Part shown: piece after piece, positions 1 through 9,545 of the stretch
How positions within the stretch are numbered: position 1 is the stretch's first letter
Layout: each line of letters begins with the position of its first letter
Assembly (NCBI GenBank): GCA_934183325.1
Contig: CAKPSH010000001.1
Coordinates: 1 to 64,000, forward strand
Direction: 5' to 3'
Length of the DNA stretch: 64,000 nucleotides
From: an uncultured Clostridia bacterium
Lineage (GTDB): Bacteria > Bacillota > Clostridia > TANB77 > CAG-508
The notes under the pieces: model-generated
Told to the model about the DNA's origin: nothing
The model's input: only the letters and a program-made list of their open reading frames with translations
Database searches by the model: none
Position numbers and translations under genes: made by a program

Positions 1-76
1 ACTCCAATTAAAGCAAAACCTATATTATCAATATATAATTTATCTTTTTCATTACTTGTTTGCCCTCCAAATTACT

Positions 77-116
77 AGTTATCTTTCACTTTTTATCTTT
101 TAAACGATAGATAACT
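77..116 (-). terminator. Inverted repeat after RhuM fragment
   Basis: Perfect 8-bp arms AGTTATCT and AGATAACT lie at 77-84 and 109-116, just beyond the stop of the RhuM fragment. The loop is long (24 nt) and there is no strong U-tract, so this is only a possible terminator. Nothing else is supported with confidence in 1-122. Confidence 0.3.
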
Positions 117-122
117 CCTGTA

Positions 123-773
123 CTATTTCAATTTTTTAATATCTTCTCCCATTATTTCTAAATAATCTTTTTCCGCTTGTGTCAAATGATTTTTCATATA
201 TTCATCATATTCTTTATGAGCTTTTTCTAATGCTTTTTCATGAGATATTGTTCCTGCTCCTTCTAATATATCTTTATGGGTCATAGTTAAAAATCCATCT
301 AGTTCTTTTACCCATTCTTTCATCGTCATTGCATGCATATTTAAAGCATTAATCTCTGCAACATCTAAATATGCTGACACCATTCTATTTAATAAATCTA
401 ATTCTTTTTCACTTAAATAATTTTTAGCAATTTCTGTTTCTGCTCTAGTAGGCATATTTCCATTAAAATTTGTTAATCCAATATTTTCCTTTTTACTATC
501 TACTCTATTAAATATTACTTCTGCTGCCGTATTACAATGAACAGCATAATGCATTTTGTTTTGAATCGTTTTAAAAAATTCTCTTGTTTGTTCATTTTTT
601 GCATCATAATCTACACTAGTTGCATAAATATCTAGTATTTTTCTCCAAAATACTTTTTCAGAAGAACGAATATCTCTAATTTTTTCTAATACTTCTTCAA
701 AATATGTTCCACCATCATTATTTTTGAATCTTTTAACATTAAGATTATATCCTTGGTTAAAAATAAATTTCAA
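123..773 (-). pseudogene. RhuM-family protein, C-terminal fragment
   Basis: About 216 residues match the C-terminal two thirds of RhuM-family proteins, judged from recalled family patterns: EEVLEKIRDIRSSEK, then DIYATSVDYD, then FKTIQNKMHYAVHCNTAAE, then AKNYLSEKELDLLNR. RhuM proteins are usually above 300 residues with an N-terminal domain that is missing here. No ATG start exists; the first possible start is a TTG without a convincing ribosome-binding site. Upstream, the same frame reads a few more family-like residues (SEFEKILK) and then meets a stop near 790. The break therefore lies between about 785 and 845, where the neighbouring ZIP gene is also cut. RhuM is named after a Salmonella pathogenicity island gene of unknown biochemical function. 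I regard this as a dead remnant. Confidence 0.75.
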
Positions 774-823
774 AATTTTTTCAAACTCTGAAATTTAAGT
801 ATTTATATTAAATTCAAATTGTT

Positions 824-1213
824 TTATTTCGCATACTGTCTACTTTGAAATCTACCTTCTGGTATATTATGTAGGGTAACTGAAAATAATAACATATCCA
901 ACTTTTTTCCATTTGTTTTGTTTTCAAATTTAGTTGCTATGGCATTAATACAAATCAAAAATATAACTCCAAGTAATAATCCAATTGTTGCTGGTAACCA
1001 TGCAATCTTGCCTTGGCTAGTTGCCATCTCTACAGATGGCATTATCAATGACCATATACTTGCCGCAATCATTACTCCTGCTGCAAATCCTACAATAACT
1101 TTTTGTACTTTTTCACTAATATCATTTTTTATAAAAAATACTAAACTACTTCCCAGACTTGTTCCTATAAATGGAATCAATATTCCCATTATACTATATA
1201 ATACATTTAACAC
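824..1213 (-). pseudogene. ZIP-family metal transporter, N-terminal fragment
   Basis: The start is a GTG at 1213 preceded by AGGAGG. Three hydrophobic segments follow, then the hallmark LHNIPEG motif of ZIP transmembrane helix 4, which carries the metal-binding His and Glu. Immediately after this motif the sequence changes to GRFQSRQYAK and stops, so helices 4-8 are lost. Intact ZIP proteins of the GufA/ZupT type are about 250-270 residues; this one is about 129. The 3' truncation abuts the 5' truncation of the RhuM remnant, suggesting one deletion or rearrangement removed both. It cannot transport metal as it stands. Confidence 0.8.
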
Positions 1214-1358
1214 TGTATTCTCCTCCTGTATTATATAATATGCAGTTTGCGTTTTTATGTTAAGTATATAAAAACAGGAATAACATTTTCTAAATGCCAA
1301 AGGCACCTAAGAAAATTTAATTCTTCCATAATTATCTTCTAAGGAAACTCACTATTTC

Positions 1359-1386
1359 ATAGATGACTTTCCTAAGAATATAAAAA
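1359..1386 (-). repeat. Post-terminator motif, copy 1
   Basis: On the minus strand the sequence TATATTCTTAGGAAAGTCAT (plus CTAT) follows the U-tract of the terminator at 1385-1408. Near-identical copies occur at 44694, 46985 and, more diverged, 63260. Here it is also half of an imperfect inverted repeat with 1334-1354. Confidence 0.7.
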
Positions 1387-1408
1387 GATTGAGAATATTC
1401 TCAATCTT
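1385..1408 (-). terminator. Terminator of the Sel1 gene
   Basis: A 24-nt perfect palindrome (AAGATTGAGAAT and its complement) lies 22 nt beyond the stop of the Sel1-repeat gene and is followed on the minus strand by TTTTTATATTC. Confidence 0.75.
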
Positions 1409-1429
1409 AAAATATTTCTTTTTTTGATA

Positions 1430-2893
1430 TTAATCTTCTACCTTTTTATTTTGCTCTAAATTATCTAAAAACTTTCTTGCAACTATACATCTTTGAGCAG
1501 CTGATTTGTTAATCAATTCTAGTGCATATTCTTTATTTTCTTGTACAATTTCTCCTTCATAATATAATTTTCCCATTAAATATTGTGCATCTGCATTATC
1601 TGATTCTATACTTTTTTCTAACCAATTCATTCCATTTTTTATATTGTTTTTTGTTCTTTTTTCATTTAAATATAAACTTGCCAATTCATATTCTGCTTTT
1701 GAATATCCCATTTTAGCTGATTTTTTATAATATTTAAATGCTTTTCTTTTATCTTTTTTTATATAATTAAAATTATTTCCCACCAAATATAATACTTTAC
1801 AGTTATTTTTTTCTTTTTTAATATATTTTTTCATAGAACTATATTTTGATGAATTTAACATAATTTCTGTTAAAATATTTACATCTTCATCACACCATAA
1901 TATTTTCAATGTAATATATTTTTTTTGACAATATTTTTTAATCTTACTTTTTAAAATATTATTTATAAAATCATATTGCTCATCATTTAATGAAGCTAAC
2001 CTATTATAATATATTACACATGGATGTGTATTCGGCATTTTTTTAAATTTATCTATTGTATTATCTCTATCTCTATTAAAAAATTCCATCCAATCTTCTA
2101 GTTTAAAATCGTTTTCGTTATAAACAGCTAAAATATAATACATTACTGCTCTACAAAAATCATATTGAATTTTATAAATATACTTTTCTATCTTTTCTTT
2201 ATTTACACCAGATTTTTCATTCTGATATATAGACCATAGGTAAAAATACATATTATCATACTTTTTATTTAGTAATTCTTCAAAATAGTACTTACCTTTT
2301 TTATTTACTAAAGTATCTAAAATTTCTCTTGATTTTTCCTTGTTCTGTTTAACACCCTTACCATAATAATACATCTCTGCCATCATTAGCAATCCATAGT
2401 AATTTCCAAAGGTGCTATACAATTCATTAAAAATCTCATAAGCCTTAATATAATCAATTTCTACATATTCTCCATAATAATACATATTTCCAACCATCAG
2501 CATGGCTTTTTCATCATTTTCTTTTTTCATGAGATCTTTAAAAATATTAAAAGCTCTCTCATAATCTTGTTCAACTACATGTCCTTCATAATACATTAAT
2601 CCAATATAATATGCAGATCTTGTATCATCATAATTTTCCATCAAGTCATAAAAAATGTTATATGCTTTTTCATAATCTTGTTTAATACCACGTCCATAAT
2701 AGTAACACTCTGCAATTCCATAACTTCCATTTTTATTGCCAATTTCTTCGGCTTTTCTAAAATAATCTATTGCCATTTTATAATCTTGCTTAACGCCATT
2801 TCCTGTATAATATCTGTTTCCTAATTCATATGTAGCTTGCAAATTTCCTTCTGTAGCTAATTTTACTAACTCTTCAATTGATTTATTTGCCAT
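1430..2893 (-). CDS. Sel1-repeat protein
   Basis: A 487-residue protein made largely of Sel1-like (SLR) helical repeats of about 36 residues. About six occur in the N-terminal 210 residues (for example YELGNRYYTGNGVKQDYKMA and GIAECYYYGRGIKQDYEKA), and three more lie near the C-terminus (for example AQYLMGKLYYEGEIV). The central part, about residues 215-370, lacks clear repeats. There is no signal peptide or membrane segment, so it is probably cytoplasmic. SLR proteins are scaffolds for protein-protein contact; no partner can be named. The start is ATG with AAAGGAG 8 nt upstream. It sits at the 3' end of the prmC-whiA-mutL-miaA run, 41 nt after the membrane-fusion gene, and is followed by its own terminator. 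Confidence 0.85.
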   Translation of the reverse strand: MANKSIEELVKLATEGNLQATYELGNRYYTGNGVKQDYKMAIDYFRKAEEIGNKNGSYGIAECYYYGRGIKQDYEKAYNIFYDLMENYDDTRSAYYIGLMYYEGHVVEQDYERAFNIFKDLMKKENDEKAMLMVGNMYYYGEYVEIDYIKAYEIFNELYSTFGNYYGLLMMAEMYYYGKGVKQNKEKSREILDTLVNKKGKYYFEELLNKKYDNMYFYLWSIYQNEKSGVNKEKIEKYIYKIQYDFCRAVMYYILAVYNENDFKLEDWMEFFNRDRDNTIDKFKKMPNTHPCVIYYNRLASLNDEQYDFINNILKSKIKKYCQKKYITLKILWCDEDVNILTEIMLNSSKYSSMKKYIKKEKNNCKVLYLVGNNFNYIKKDKRKAFKYYKKSAKMGYSKAEYELASLYLNEKRTKNNIKNGMNWLEKSIESDNADAQYLMGKLYYEGEIVQENKEYALELINKSAAQRCIVARKFLDNLEQNKKVED

Positions 2894-2934
2894 ATAGTTT
2901 TCTCCTTTATCTACAAATATTATTTTTCAAATTT

Positions 2935-4209
2935 CTACTTTTCCTTTTGTTCAGGCTTTAATATTATTTCATCATACAAGCTTACATTTTTTCTTGATGT
3001 AATTTGTTCTGTTGTATATCCCATGTCCCTTAACTCTTGAGCAGAGTAATTTTCTACAATTGCATATTTATCATTTTGTTTAACAACCTTTACAAGTATT
3101 TTATCTGTATATCCTATTCTGCTTCTTATTACATATTGTTTTTCTCCTTCTGTTACAATTGAGGAATTTGGTACTTTAAGTCCTGAAGCACTCCACCATA
3201 TAACATCTACCGAAATTTTTCTATAGTTCATCAAATATTCAACATCTTTTGTCGTTCTGAAAAATATTACAGCTTTTCCATTAACGAATTCAGATATTTT
3301 TGCCACTTCTGCTGATACTTCATCATTATTTGATAATCTTAGTTTAACAGTTTTGCCTACTTCTGTATTCATAGCATTATCAGATGACATTATACAAGCT
3401 ATATATACAAAAAAATTATTTACAATTTTTCCTTGTTCACTACTCGTCGGAATGGTTTGTCCTGTTTTCATTTTTACTTTTAAAAGTGTTTCTTCTGTTA
3501 TACTATCCATATCATTTGCCTTTAAAAGACTTTCAAATCCATCAATTTTATATGATACTAAACCACTCTCTGGTGATGAAATATATTCTTGCCCAGAATT
3601 CAACTGATTTTCATATTCACTTCTTTGTGAAATTAATTTATTTATATATGAACCAGAAGGACTCAACTCTCCAGCAATTTTTGCTTTTTTTATCATATAA
3701 TTTGATATATCAGATTTATAGGCTTGAATTTCTTCTATATTATTGGTTGATTGTAATAAATTAACTTTTTCTTCTATTTGTTTTTCAAGTAATTGTATAT
3801 CTGTAGAATAAATACTAGTATTTTGACCTTCAATAGCACTTTGTATTTCTTCATCTAATTTTGCAATTTTTTCTTTTAGTTTTTCCTCGTTTGTACTACA
3901 ATATCTAAAAACAGAATCTCCTTTTGATACTCTTTCTCCTTCAGATTTTATAGTAACAATTCCATTCTGATAATTTTCTCCTGATATCACAGTTTCTTCT
4001 CTTATTATATATCCTGTAGCAGGTTCTTCATTATATATTTTTCCATTTTCTACTACACATACCCCTGTTGGTTCAATCAAAAGTTGAATCATACTATAAA
4101 AAAAGCAAACTGCAATTACACAAACACATAAAAATAAAAGAACTTGTGCTATTCTTTTCTTTTTTATTTTTGTTTTTTTCTTTTTGTTTTCTTCCAATTT
4201 AACCTCCAT
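2935..4209 (-). CDS. HlyD-like membrane-fusion protein
   Basis: About 424 residues: a Lys-rich cytoplasmic head, one membrane segment (about residues 22-47), then an extracytoplasmic part. The latter has a biotinyl-lipoyl-like half motif (EGERVSKGDSVFRY), a coiled coil (about 108-200), a second half motif and a C-terminal beta-rich domain. This is the layout of HlyD/membrane-fusion adaptors, and such proteins occur in Firmicutes without an obvious exporter partner. No ABC partner is adjacent. The ATG at 4209 lies only 5 nt after the miaA stop and has no ribosome-binding site. A GGAGG 5 nt before a TTG at 4197 makes that TTG a good alternative start. Substrate unknown. Confidence 0.7.
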   Translation of the reverse strand: MEVKLEENKKKKTKIKKKRIAQVLLFLCVCVIAVCFFYSMIQLLIEPTGVCVVENGKIYNEEPATGYIIREETVISGENYQNGIVTIKSEGERVSKGDSVFRYCSTNEEKLKEKIAKLDEEIQSAIEGQNTSIYSTDIQLLEKQIEEKVNLLQSTNNIEEIQAYKSDISNYMIKKAKIAGELSPSGSYINKLISQRSEYENQLNSGQEYISSPESGLVSYKIDGFESLLKANDMDSITEETLLKVKMKTGQTIPTSSEQGKIVNNFFVYIACIMSSDNAMNTEVGKTVKLRLSNNDEVSAEVAKISEFVNGKAVIFFRTTKDVEYLMNYRKISVDVIWWSASGLKVPNSSIVTEGEKQYVIRSRIGYTDKILVKVVKQNDKYAIVENYSAQELRDMGYTTEQITSRKNVSLYDEIILKPEQKEK

Positions 4210-4214
4210 TCGTA

Positions 4215-5153
4215 TTATGTACTTTGGGCTATTCTATTTAATATAATCTGTATATTTTTTTCTCTTTCATCTAGTCCATCTAACCATATTGTTTCTTTAT
4301 TTTTTCTAAACCATGTTAGCTGTCTTTTAGCATATCTTCTTGTTTCAAGTTTAATCTTTTCTATCATTTCATCCTTTTGTATTTTACCCTCTAGATATTC
4401 TTTTGTTTCTTTATATCCAAGTCCTTGTATTGCTGTTGGCATTGAATCATATTTTGATATTAATTGATGTACCTCTTCAATCAAGCCATTTTCTACCATC
4501 TTATCTACTCTAAGATTTATTCTTTCATATAATTTTTCTCTGTCCATATTAATTGCAAACACAATATAATTATAATTTACTCCTTTTTGTCTTGACTCTA
4601 ATTCTAACTGTGTTTTTGTCTTTCCTGTTTCATGGTATATCTCTAAGACTCTTAAAATTCTTTTTTTATCATTTCTTGATATCTTTGCCATTGCAGTATT
4701 ATCTATCTGAAGAGCTTTATTGTAAAGCTCTTCAAGTCCATTTTCTTCTGCAAAATTTTCTAACTTTTTTCTATAATTTTCATCTAGCTTAATTTCATTA
4801 TATTCTATTCCATAGATTAAGGAATCAACATATAGTCCTGTTCCACCAACTACAATCGGTGTTTTTCCTTTTGATAATATTTCATCAATTGCCTTTTCAG
4901 CTGATTTTTTATATTCTGCAACACTATACCTAATGTCTGGCTCTACAAAATCCAACATATAATGTTTTATTCCTGACATTTCTTCTTTTGTTGGTTTTGC
5001 ACTTCCAATGTCCATATATTTATATATTTGCATAGAATCTGCTGACACAATTTCTCCATCTATTTTTTTTGCTAGTTCAATCGATAATGCTGTTTTTCCA
5101 GAAGCTGTTGGCCCACAAATTACAATTACATTAGGTTTATTCACTTTTTTCAT
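4215..5153 (-). CDS. miaA: tRNA dimethylallyltransferase
   Basis: MiaA transfers a dimethylallyl group to N6 of A37 in tRNAs reading UNN codons. The 312-residue length is normal. The P-loop CGPTASGKTALS (about residues 13-24), SADSMQIYKYMDIGSAKP, the VGGTGLYVDSLI motif and the C-terminal RRYAKRQLTWFR motif are all present. The ATG at 5153 sits directly against its AAAGG, whereas a GTG at 5144 has the same AAAGG 9 nt upstream, so the true start may be the GTG. It is 17 nt downstream of mutL and forms an operon with it, a common Firmicute arrangement. Confidence 0.95.
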   Translation of the reverse strand: MKKVNKPNVIVICGPTASGKTALSIELAKKIDGEIVSADSMQIYKYMDIGSAKPTKEEMSGIKHYMLDFVEPDIRYSVAEYKKSAEKAIDEILSKGKTPIVVGGTGLYVDSLIYGIEYNEIKLDENYRKKLENFAEENGLEELYNKALQIDNTAMAKISRNDKKRILRVLEIYHETGKTKTQLELESRQKGVNYNYIVFAINMDREKLYERINLRVDKMVENGLIEEVHQLISKYDSMPTAIQGLGYKETKEYLEGKIQKDEMIEKIKLETRRYAKRQLTWFRKNKETIWLDGLDEREKNIQIILNRIAQST

Positions 5154-5170
5154 CCTTTCATATTGTTACA

Positions 5171-7603
5171 TTATTTTCTTCTTGCAAATTTTTTTTCTAA
5201 ATCTGCCTTTGTCATTTTTATAGCTGTTGGTCTTCCATGAGGACAAGTAAATGGATTTGGTAATGCTAATAATTGTTTCAATAGACTATCTATTTCTTCT
5301 GGTGACAGTGCCATATTAGCTTTTACAGCTGCTTTACATGCAATAGTTTCTAAAAATCTGTCTTCTACTTCTTGTTTTGCAGTTCTTGCAACATTATTTA
5401 TTTCATCCAATATTTCTAAAAATAGATCTCTGGTATTTAAGTCAAGACACATTGTAGGCACACCTGTTAGTTTTATTGTATTTTCTCCAAATTCTTCTAG
5501 TTGAAATCCTGCTCTCTTAAACTTTCTCATGTTGTCTCTAGCAATATCCATTTCCTTATGTGATAAAGTTATAATATCTGGAAGTAACATTAATTGTGAA
5601 TCTTTATTCGTATCTGAATAATAATTTTCTCTTACCTTTTCATATAAAATTCTCTCATGTGCTGCATGTTGATCTACTATATATAATTCTTTTTTTATTT
5701 CAATTATTATGTATGTATCAAAAGCTATCCCAATTAGCTTATAATTTAGCATTTCATTTTGTTCACTATATGGTTCATCTTTATCATATAATGAAATATT
5801 TTCATTAATTATATCTTTAGCACTGTAGATTCTTTCTTCTTGTTCCTTCTCCTCTTCTTCTTGTTTTTTTCTACCGAAGATTTTATTATACATTTCTTCA
5901 AAATTTATTTTAGGTGTTGGTGGAGTTTGAGCTTGTACATTTTCTTTTATGATATTTGTAATTACATCTCCTGTTGAAATCGTTTTATTTATTTCTTCTG
6001 TGTTACTGTCAATTACTTTTTTTTCAGTATTGCTTTTTTTTACTAATTCCTCGCTTTTTTCTTCATTCACCTTGTTTTGAAGTTCTTCTTGGTGTATCTT
6101 TTCTTCTGACTCTATATTTTCTTCCATATTTGTTATAATTGGCATATTTACCGTTGGCTCAGTCTCTAGTTTTTTATTTATTTCTTCTGTGTTTACTATT
6201 CTTGTTATATCGTCATTTTGAGGTATTTCAACTGTGTTCTGACTTTTTTCTCTGCTTAAAAAAATGTTTTCTAATATATTATTTGTTGGTTCTTCTTTTA
6301 CTGTATTTTTTGTTTCATCTATTTTGGGCATATTATTTACTGTCTCAGGCTCAGATATTTTTATCTCAGGCATTTTACTTGTGTAATTGTTTTCGTCTAT
6401 TTTATTAGCTTCTTCTTGTTTTTTCCTTAATTCTTCTTCTTTCTCTCTTGCTATTTTTTCAGCTACAACATCTTCTATTGTCATAGTTGGAGTAGCAGGA
6501 ACATTAGCCTTTATAGTTTTATTGAATATATTTCTAAAACTCTCTAATGGACTCATATTGCTATTATTAGGTTTGTATTCTGTCTCTTTATCTTCTGATA
6601 CATTTTGAATCAAATCTGCTTTTAACATTGAATCCTTTATTGCATTATAAACTGCTTTAAATACCTTGCTATCATCTTGAAATCTTACCTCTAATTTTGC
6701 TGGATGAACATTTACATCTACTAAACTTGGCTCCATTTCAATGTTTATTACTACAAATCCAAATTTTCCTATTGGTAATAAACCTTTAAAAGCTTTTTCT
6801 GTTGCACTTGATAATGTCTTGTCCTTTACATATCTTTTATTAACAAAGAAAAGTTGATTTCCTCTATTTGAACGTGCTATTTCTGGCTTTCCTATAACAC
6901 CTGTCATTGTAATATCATCATAAGTATATTGCAAAGGTATCAAGGCTTTTGCAGTATCTTTTCCGTATATATTAAATACCACATTATTTATATTTCCGTC
7001 TCCATTTGTCTGTATTACTGTTTTTCCAGTATTTATCAACTTAAATGCTACATTTAGGTTTACAAGAGCTAATCTTGTAATTGCATCTTCTATATACCCT
7101 GACTCTGTAAAATCTTTTTTCAAGAACTTATATCTAACAGGTGTATTATAAAATAAATTTCTAACTGTAATTGTGGTTCCATTAATGCACCCGCATTCTT
7201 CTTGTTCTAAAACTTTTCCACCTTCAACTACAATTTTATGTCCAATTTCGTCATTAGCTGTTTTTGAGCATAACTCAACATTTGCTATTGCTGCTATACT
7301 TGCTAAAGCCTCACCTCTAAACCCCATTGATTTAACAGTGTTTAAATCATCAGCACTTCTTATTTTACTAGTTGCATGCCTTTCAAAAGCAATTTCTAAA
7401 TCATCTTTTGCTATTCCTTTTCCATTATCTGTTATCCTTATATATGAAATTCCACCATTTTTTATTTCAACTACGATATTTGTAGCTCCTGCGTCTATTG
7501 AATTTTCAACCATTTCTTTTATTACTGAGGCTGGTCTTTCAATAACTTCTCCAGCAGCTATTTTATTTATTGTTAATTCGTCTAATAATACGATATTTCC
7601 CAT
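5171..7603 (-). CDS. mutL: DNA mismatch repair protein MutL
   Basis: MutL couples mismatch recognition by MutS to strand removal. The N-terminal GHKL ATPase is intact (MVENSIDAGAT, TDNGKGI, GFRGEALASI). The C-terminal domain has the endonuclease motif DQHAAHERILYE, CKAAVKA and CPHGRPT, so this is a nicking-type MutL as in Bacillus. At 810 residues it is longer than the usual 620-680 because the linker (about 335-620) is a long, acidic, low-complexity stretch. No mutS lies in the window. A separate MutS-domain-I protein occurs in the DGR at 17.2-17.6 kb but has no visible link. Confidence 0.96.
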   Translation of the reverse strand: MGNIVLLDELTINKIAAGEVIERPASVIKEMVENSIDAGATNIVVEIKNGGISYIRITDNGKGIAKDDLEIAFERHATSKIRSADDLNTVKSMGFRGEALASIAAIANVELCSKTANDEIGHKIVVEGGKVLEQEECGCINGTTITVRNLFYNTPVRYKFLKKDFTESGYIEDAITRLALVNLNVAFKLINTGKTVIQTNGDGNINNVVFNIYGKDTAKALIPLQYTYDDITMTGVIGKPEIARSNRGNQLFFVNKRYVKDKTLSSATEKAFKGLLPIGKFGFVVINIEMEPSLVDVNVHPAKLEVRFQDDSKVFKAVYNAIKDSMLKADLIQNVSEDKETEYKPNNSNMSPLESFRNIFNKTIKANVPATPTMTIEDVVAEKIAREKEEELRKKQEEANKIDENNYTSKMPEIKISEPETVNNMPKIDETKNTVKEEPTNNILENIFLSREKSQNTVEIPQNDDITRIVNTEEINKKLETEPTVNMPIITNMEENIESEEKIHQEELQNKVNEEKSEELVKKSNTEKKVIDSNTEEINKTISTGDVITNIIKENVQAQTPPTPKINFEEMYNKIFGRKKQEEEEKEQEERIYSAKDIINENISLYDKDEPYSEQNEMLNYKLIGIAFDTYIIIEIKKELYIVDQHAAHERILYEKVRENYYSDTNKDSQLMLLPDIITLSHKEMDIARDNMRKFKRAGFQLEEFGENTIKLTGVPTMCLDLNTRDLFLEILDEINNVARTAKQEVEDRFLETIACKAAVKANMALSPEEIDSLLKQLLALPNPFTCPHGRPTAIKMTKADLEKKFARRK

Positions 7604-7747
7604 TTTTTATTTTCCATTCCTTTCCAAGGTGTAAGAATTGTCGTTTTGGGCTTTTCTTCCTTCATAAGCTTTTGTACACATTATTGTTAAATTATATCAT
7701 TAAATAAATTATTTTGTATATATTTTTTATAATTTTTCATATTATTT

Positions 7748-8587
7748 TTATAGCTCATTTGCTATTTTTATTAAATTATTTAATCTATGGTTTACTCCTG
7801 ATTTTCCTATTGGTTTTTTCAATAGTTCTCCTAACTCCACTAAACTCATTTCTGGATTTTCTTGTCTTAGTTTTGCAATTTCCTTTAAACTTTCTGGTAA
7901 TTCATCAAATTTTCCTTTTTTTTGTATTTTCTTTATCGCTTCAATTTGCAATATAGAAGCATTAATAGTTTTATTCAAATTAGCAGTTTCGCAATTTACA
8001 ATTCTATTAATATTATTTCTCTTATCTTTTAAAACTCTAATTTCTTCATATCTTACCACTGATTTACTTGCTCCCATAATTGCTAAAAGATTTGAAATGT
8101 TTTCACCATCCTTTATATATAATGAATATCCATTTGCTCTTTCCATTTGCTTTATTTCGATACCAAATTCATTAATATAATTGCAAATAGTATTGCTCAA
8201 CTCTTCACTAGATAAAATTATTTCTAAATGATACTTATTATTAGGTTCATTAACTGAACCTCCACCCATAAAAGCGCCTCTAATTATTGCCTTTTTCTCT
8301 TCTTCGTTTTTAGCTTCAATTCTACTTGAATCTATTTTACTAGAATTAAAATCTATTAAAAATTTATTTCCTCTCATTTTTATCTTATATTCGATACCTA
8401 GTTTGGCTAACATTTTTCCATACCTGTTTATGTTATATTCATTTGAAGTTGAAAATTCATATTTATTTTTAGTTCTTTTGAAATTGGTACTACAAGCATA
8501 TCCAAATAATTCACATAAAATCAACTGTTCATTTCCAAATGTATTTGATTTGCTTAATTCTTCTTTTACATCATAAGAAAAAGACAT
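7748..8587 (-). CDS. whiA: WhiA sporulation/cell-division regulator
   Basis: WhiA proteins combine a LAGLIDADG-homing-endonuclease-like fold with a C-terminal helix-turn-helix and bind DNA; they affect sporulation in actinobacteria and cell division in Bacillus. The 279-residue protein shows the N-terminal MSFSYDVKEELSK, the RGAFMGGGSVNEPN segment, and the C-terminal LVELGELLKKPIGKSGVNHR helix-turn-helix. It is slightly shorter than the usual 300-315. The start has a strong AAGGGGG. It lies 14 nt after prmC; 144 nt with no gene separate it from mutL. Confidence 0.93.
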   Translation of the reverse strand: MSFSYDVKEELSKSNTFGNEQLILCELFGYACSTNFKRTKNKYEFSTSNEYNINRYGKMLAKLGIEYKIKMRGNKFLIDFNSSKIDSSRIEAKNEEEKKAIIRGAFMGGGSVNEPNNKYHLEIILSSEELSNTICNYINEFGIEIKQMERANGYSLYIKDGENISNLLAIMGASKSVVRYEEIRVLKDKRNNINRIVNCETANLNKTINASILQIEAIKKIQKKGKFDELPESLKEIAKLRQENPEMSLVELGELLKKPIGKSGVNHRLNNLIKIANEL

Positions 8588-8601
8588 TTTTTTCCCCCTT
8601 T

Positions 8602-9432
8602 TTATACTATTTTTGCTAGAACTACTCTATCATTACCAGCTAAATCTTTGACTGCTTCTATATCTTTGTAATTTTTATTTTCTTTTAATATATTAATTAC
8701 ACTTTCTTTTTGATTAAATCCAATTTCCATTATTAAATATCCGTTTTTTTCTATAAACTTTGGTGCTTCCAAAGCTATCCTTCTATAAAAATATAATCCA
8801 TCTTCTCCTCCATCTAAAGCTAATTTTGGTTCACATTTTACATTTTCTGATAAATTTTCTATAACCTTACTTTCAATGTATGGAGGATTTGATACTATTA
8901 TATCAAATTTGTTTTCTATATTTTCAAATAAATTAGAGTGTAGAAATTCTATTTTGGCATTATTCTTAGCATTTTTCTTTGCTACTTGTAGTGCTTTTTC
9001 ACTAACATCAGAAGCAGTTATTATTGCTTCTTTTAGTTCATTTGCTAATGACACTGCAATTGCTCCACTACCTGTACATAAGTCCAATATTTTTATATTA
9101 AATTTGTCACATTTTTTTAAAGTTTCTTCTACTAGTATTTCTGTATCTGGTTGTGGAATTAAGACATTTTCATCCACATATAAATCTAATTTCATAAATT
9201 CTTGATGATGAGTAATATATTGGATAGGATATCCATTTTTCACTTTTTCTATATTTTCGAAATAATCCTGCTCATCTTTTACTTTCAATTCTTCTTTATT
9301 ATTTATTATTAGATATTCTTTTGGTTGTTTTAATATATATGACATTAGAACTCTAGCTATTATATTGGCGTCTTCAACATTATGTCTCCTTAATTCTCTT
9401 GTTGCTTTAAGTATTGCTTCCCTTATATTCAC
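8602..9432 (-). CDS. prmC: Release factor glutamine methyltransferase
   Basis: PrmC methylates the glutamine of the GGQ motif in peptide-chain release factors. The 276-residue protein has the SAM-binding LDLCTGSGAIAVSLA (about residues 119-133) and the catalytic SNPPYIES motif. The start is a GTG with AGGAAGGG 8-9 nt upstream. It begins the run prmC-whiA-mutL-miaA. The usual neighbour prfA is absent from the window. Confidence 0.95.
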   Translation of the reverse strand: MNIREAILKATRELRRHNVEDANIIARVLMSYILKQPKEYLIINNKEELKVKDEQDYFENIEKVKNGYPIQYITHHQEFMKLDLYVDENVLIPQPDTEILVEETLKKCDKFNIKILDLCTGSGAIAVSLANELKEAIITASDVSEKALQVAKKNAKNNAKIEFLHSNLFENIENKFDIIVSNPPYIESKVIENLSENVKCEPKLALDGGEDGLYFYRRIALEAPKFIEKNGYLIMEIGFNQKESVINILKENKNYKDIEAVKDLAGNDRVVLAKIV

Positions 9433-9500
9433 TATATTTATCCCTTCCTAAAAATCTTACCTATATTATATTTTAATCCATTCTTTTTTTCAAGAAAATT

Positions 9501-9535
9501 AGAGCATTTAAGATAATAATTTACTTAAATGCTCT
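9501..9535 (-). terminator. Terminator of the carboxypeptidase gene
   Basis: Arms AGAGCATTTAAG and CTTAAATGCTCT (12 bp, 11-nt loop) lie just 3' of the carboxypeptidase stop and upstream of prmC. The minus-strand downstream sequence is U-rich (AATTTTCTTG). Confidence 0.7.
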
Positions 9536-9545
9536 ATTCATTATT

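Noticed and set aside
1..70. Possible partial gene running off the left edge on the minus strand
   Set aside because: A frame without a start codon reads plausible residues (SNEKDKLYIDNIGFALIG) but is under 25 codons and begins just after a stop; it cannot be judged from this window.
123..773. RhuM fragment as an active toxin or virulence factor
   Set aside because: The N-terminal domain and start codon are missing, so activity cannot be claimed.
5940..6600. Insertion or foreign domain in MutL
   Set aside because: The long linker is low-complexity and in frame; MutL linkers vary widely in length and no separate domain is recognisable.
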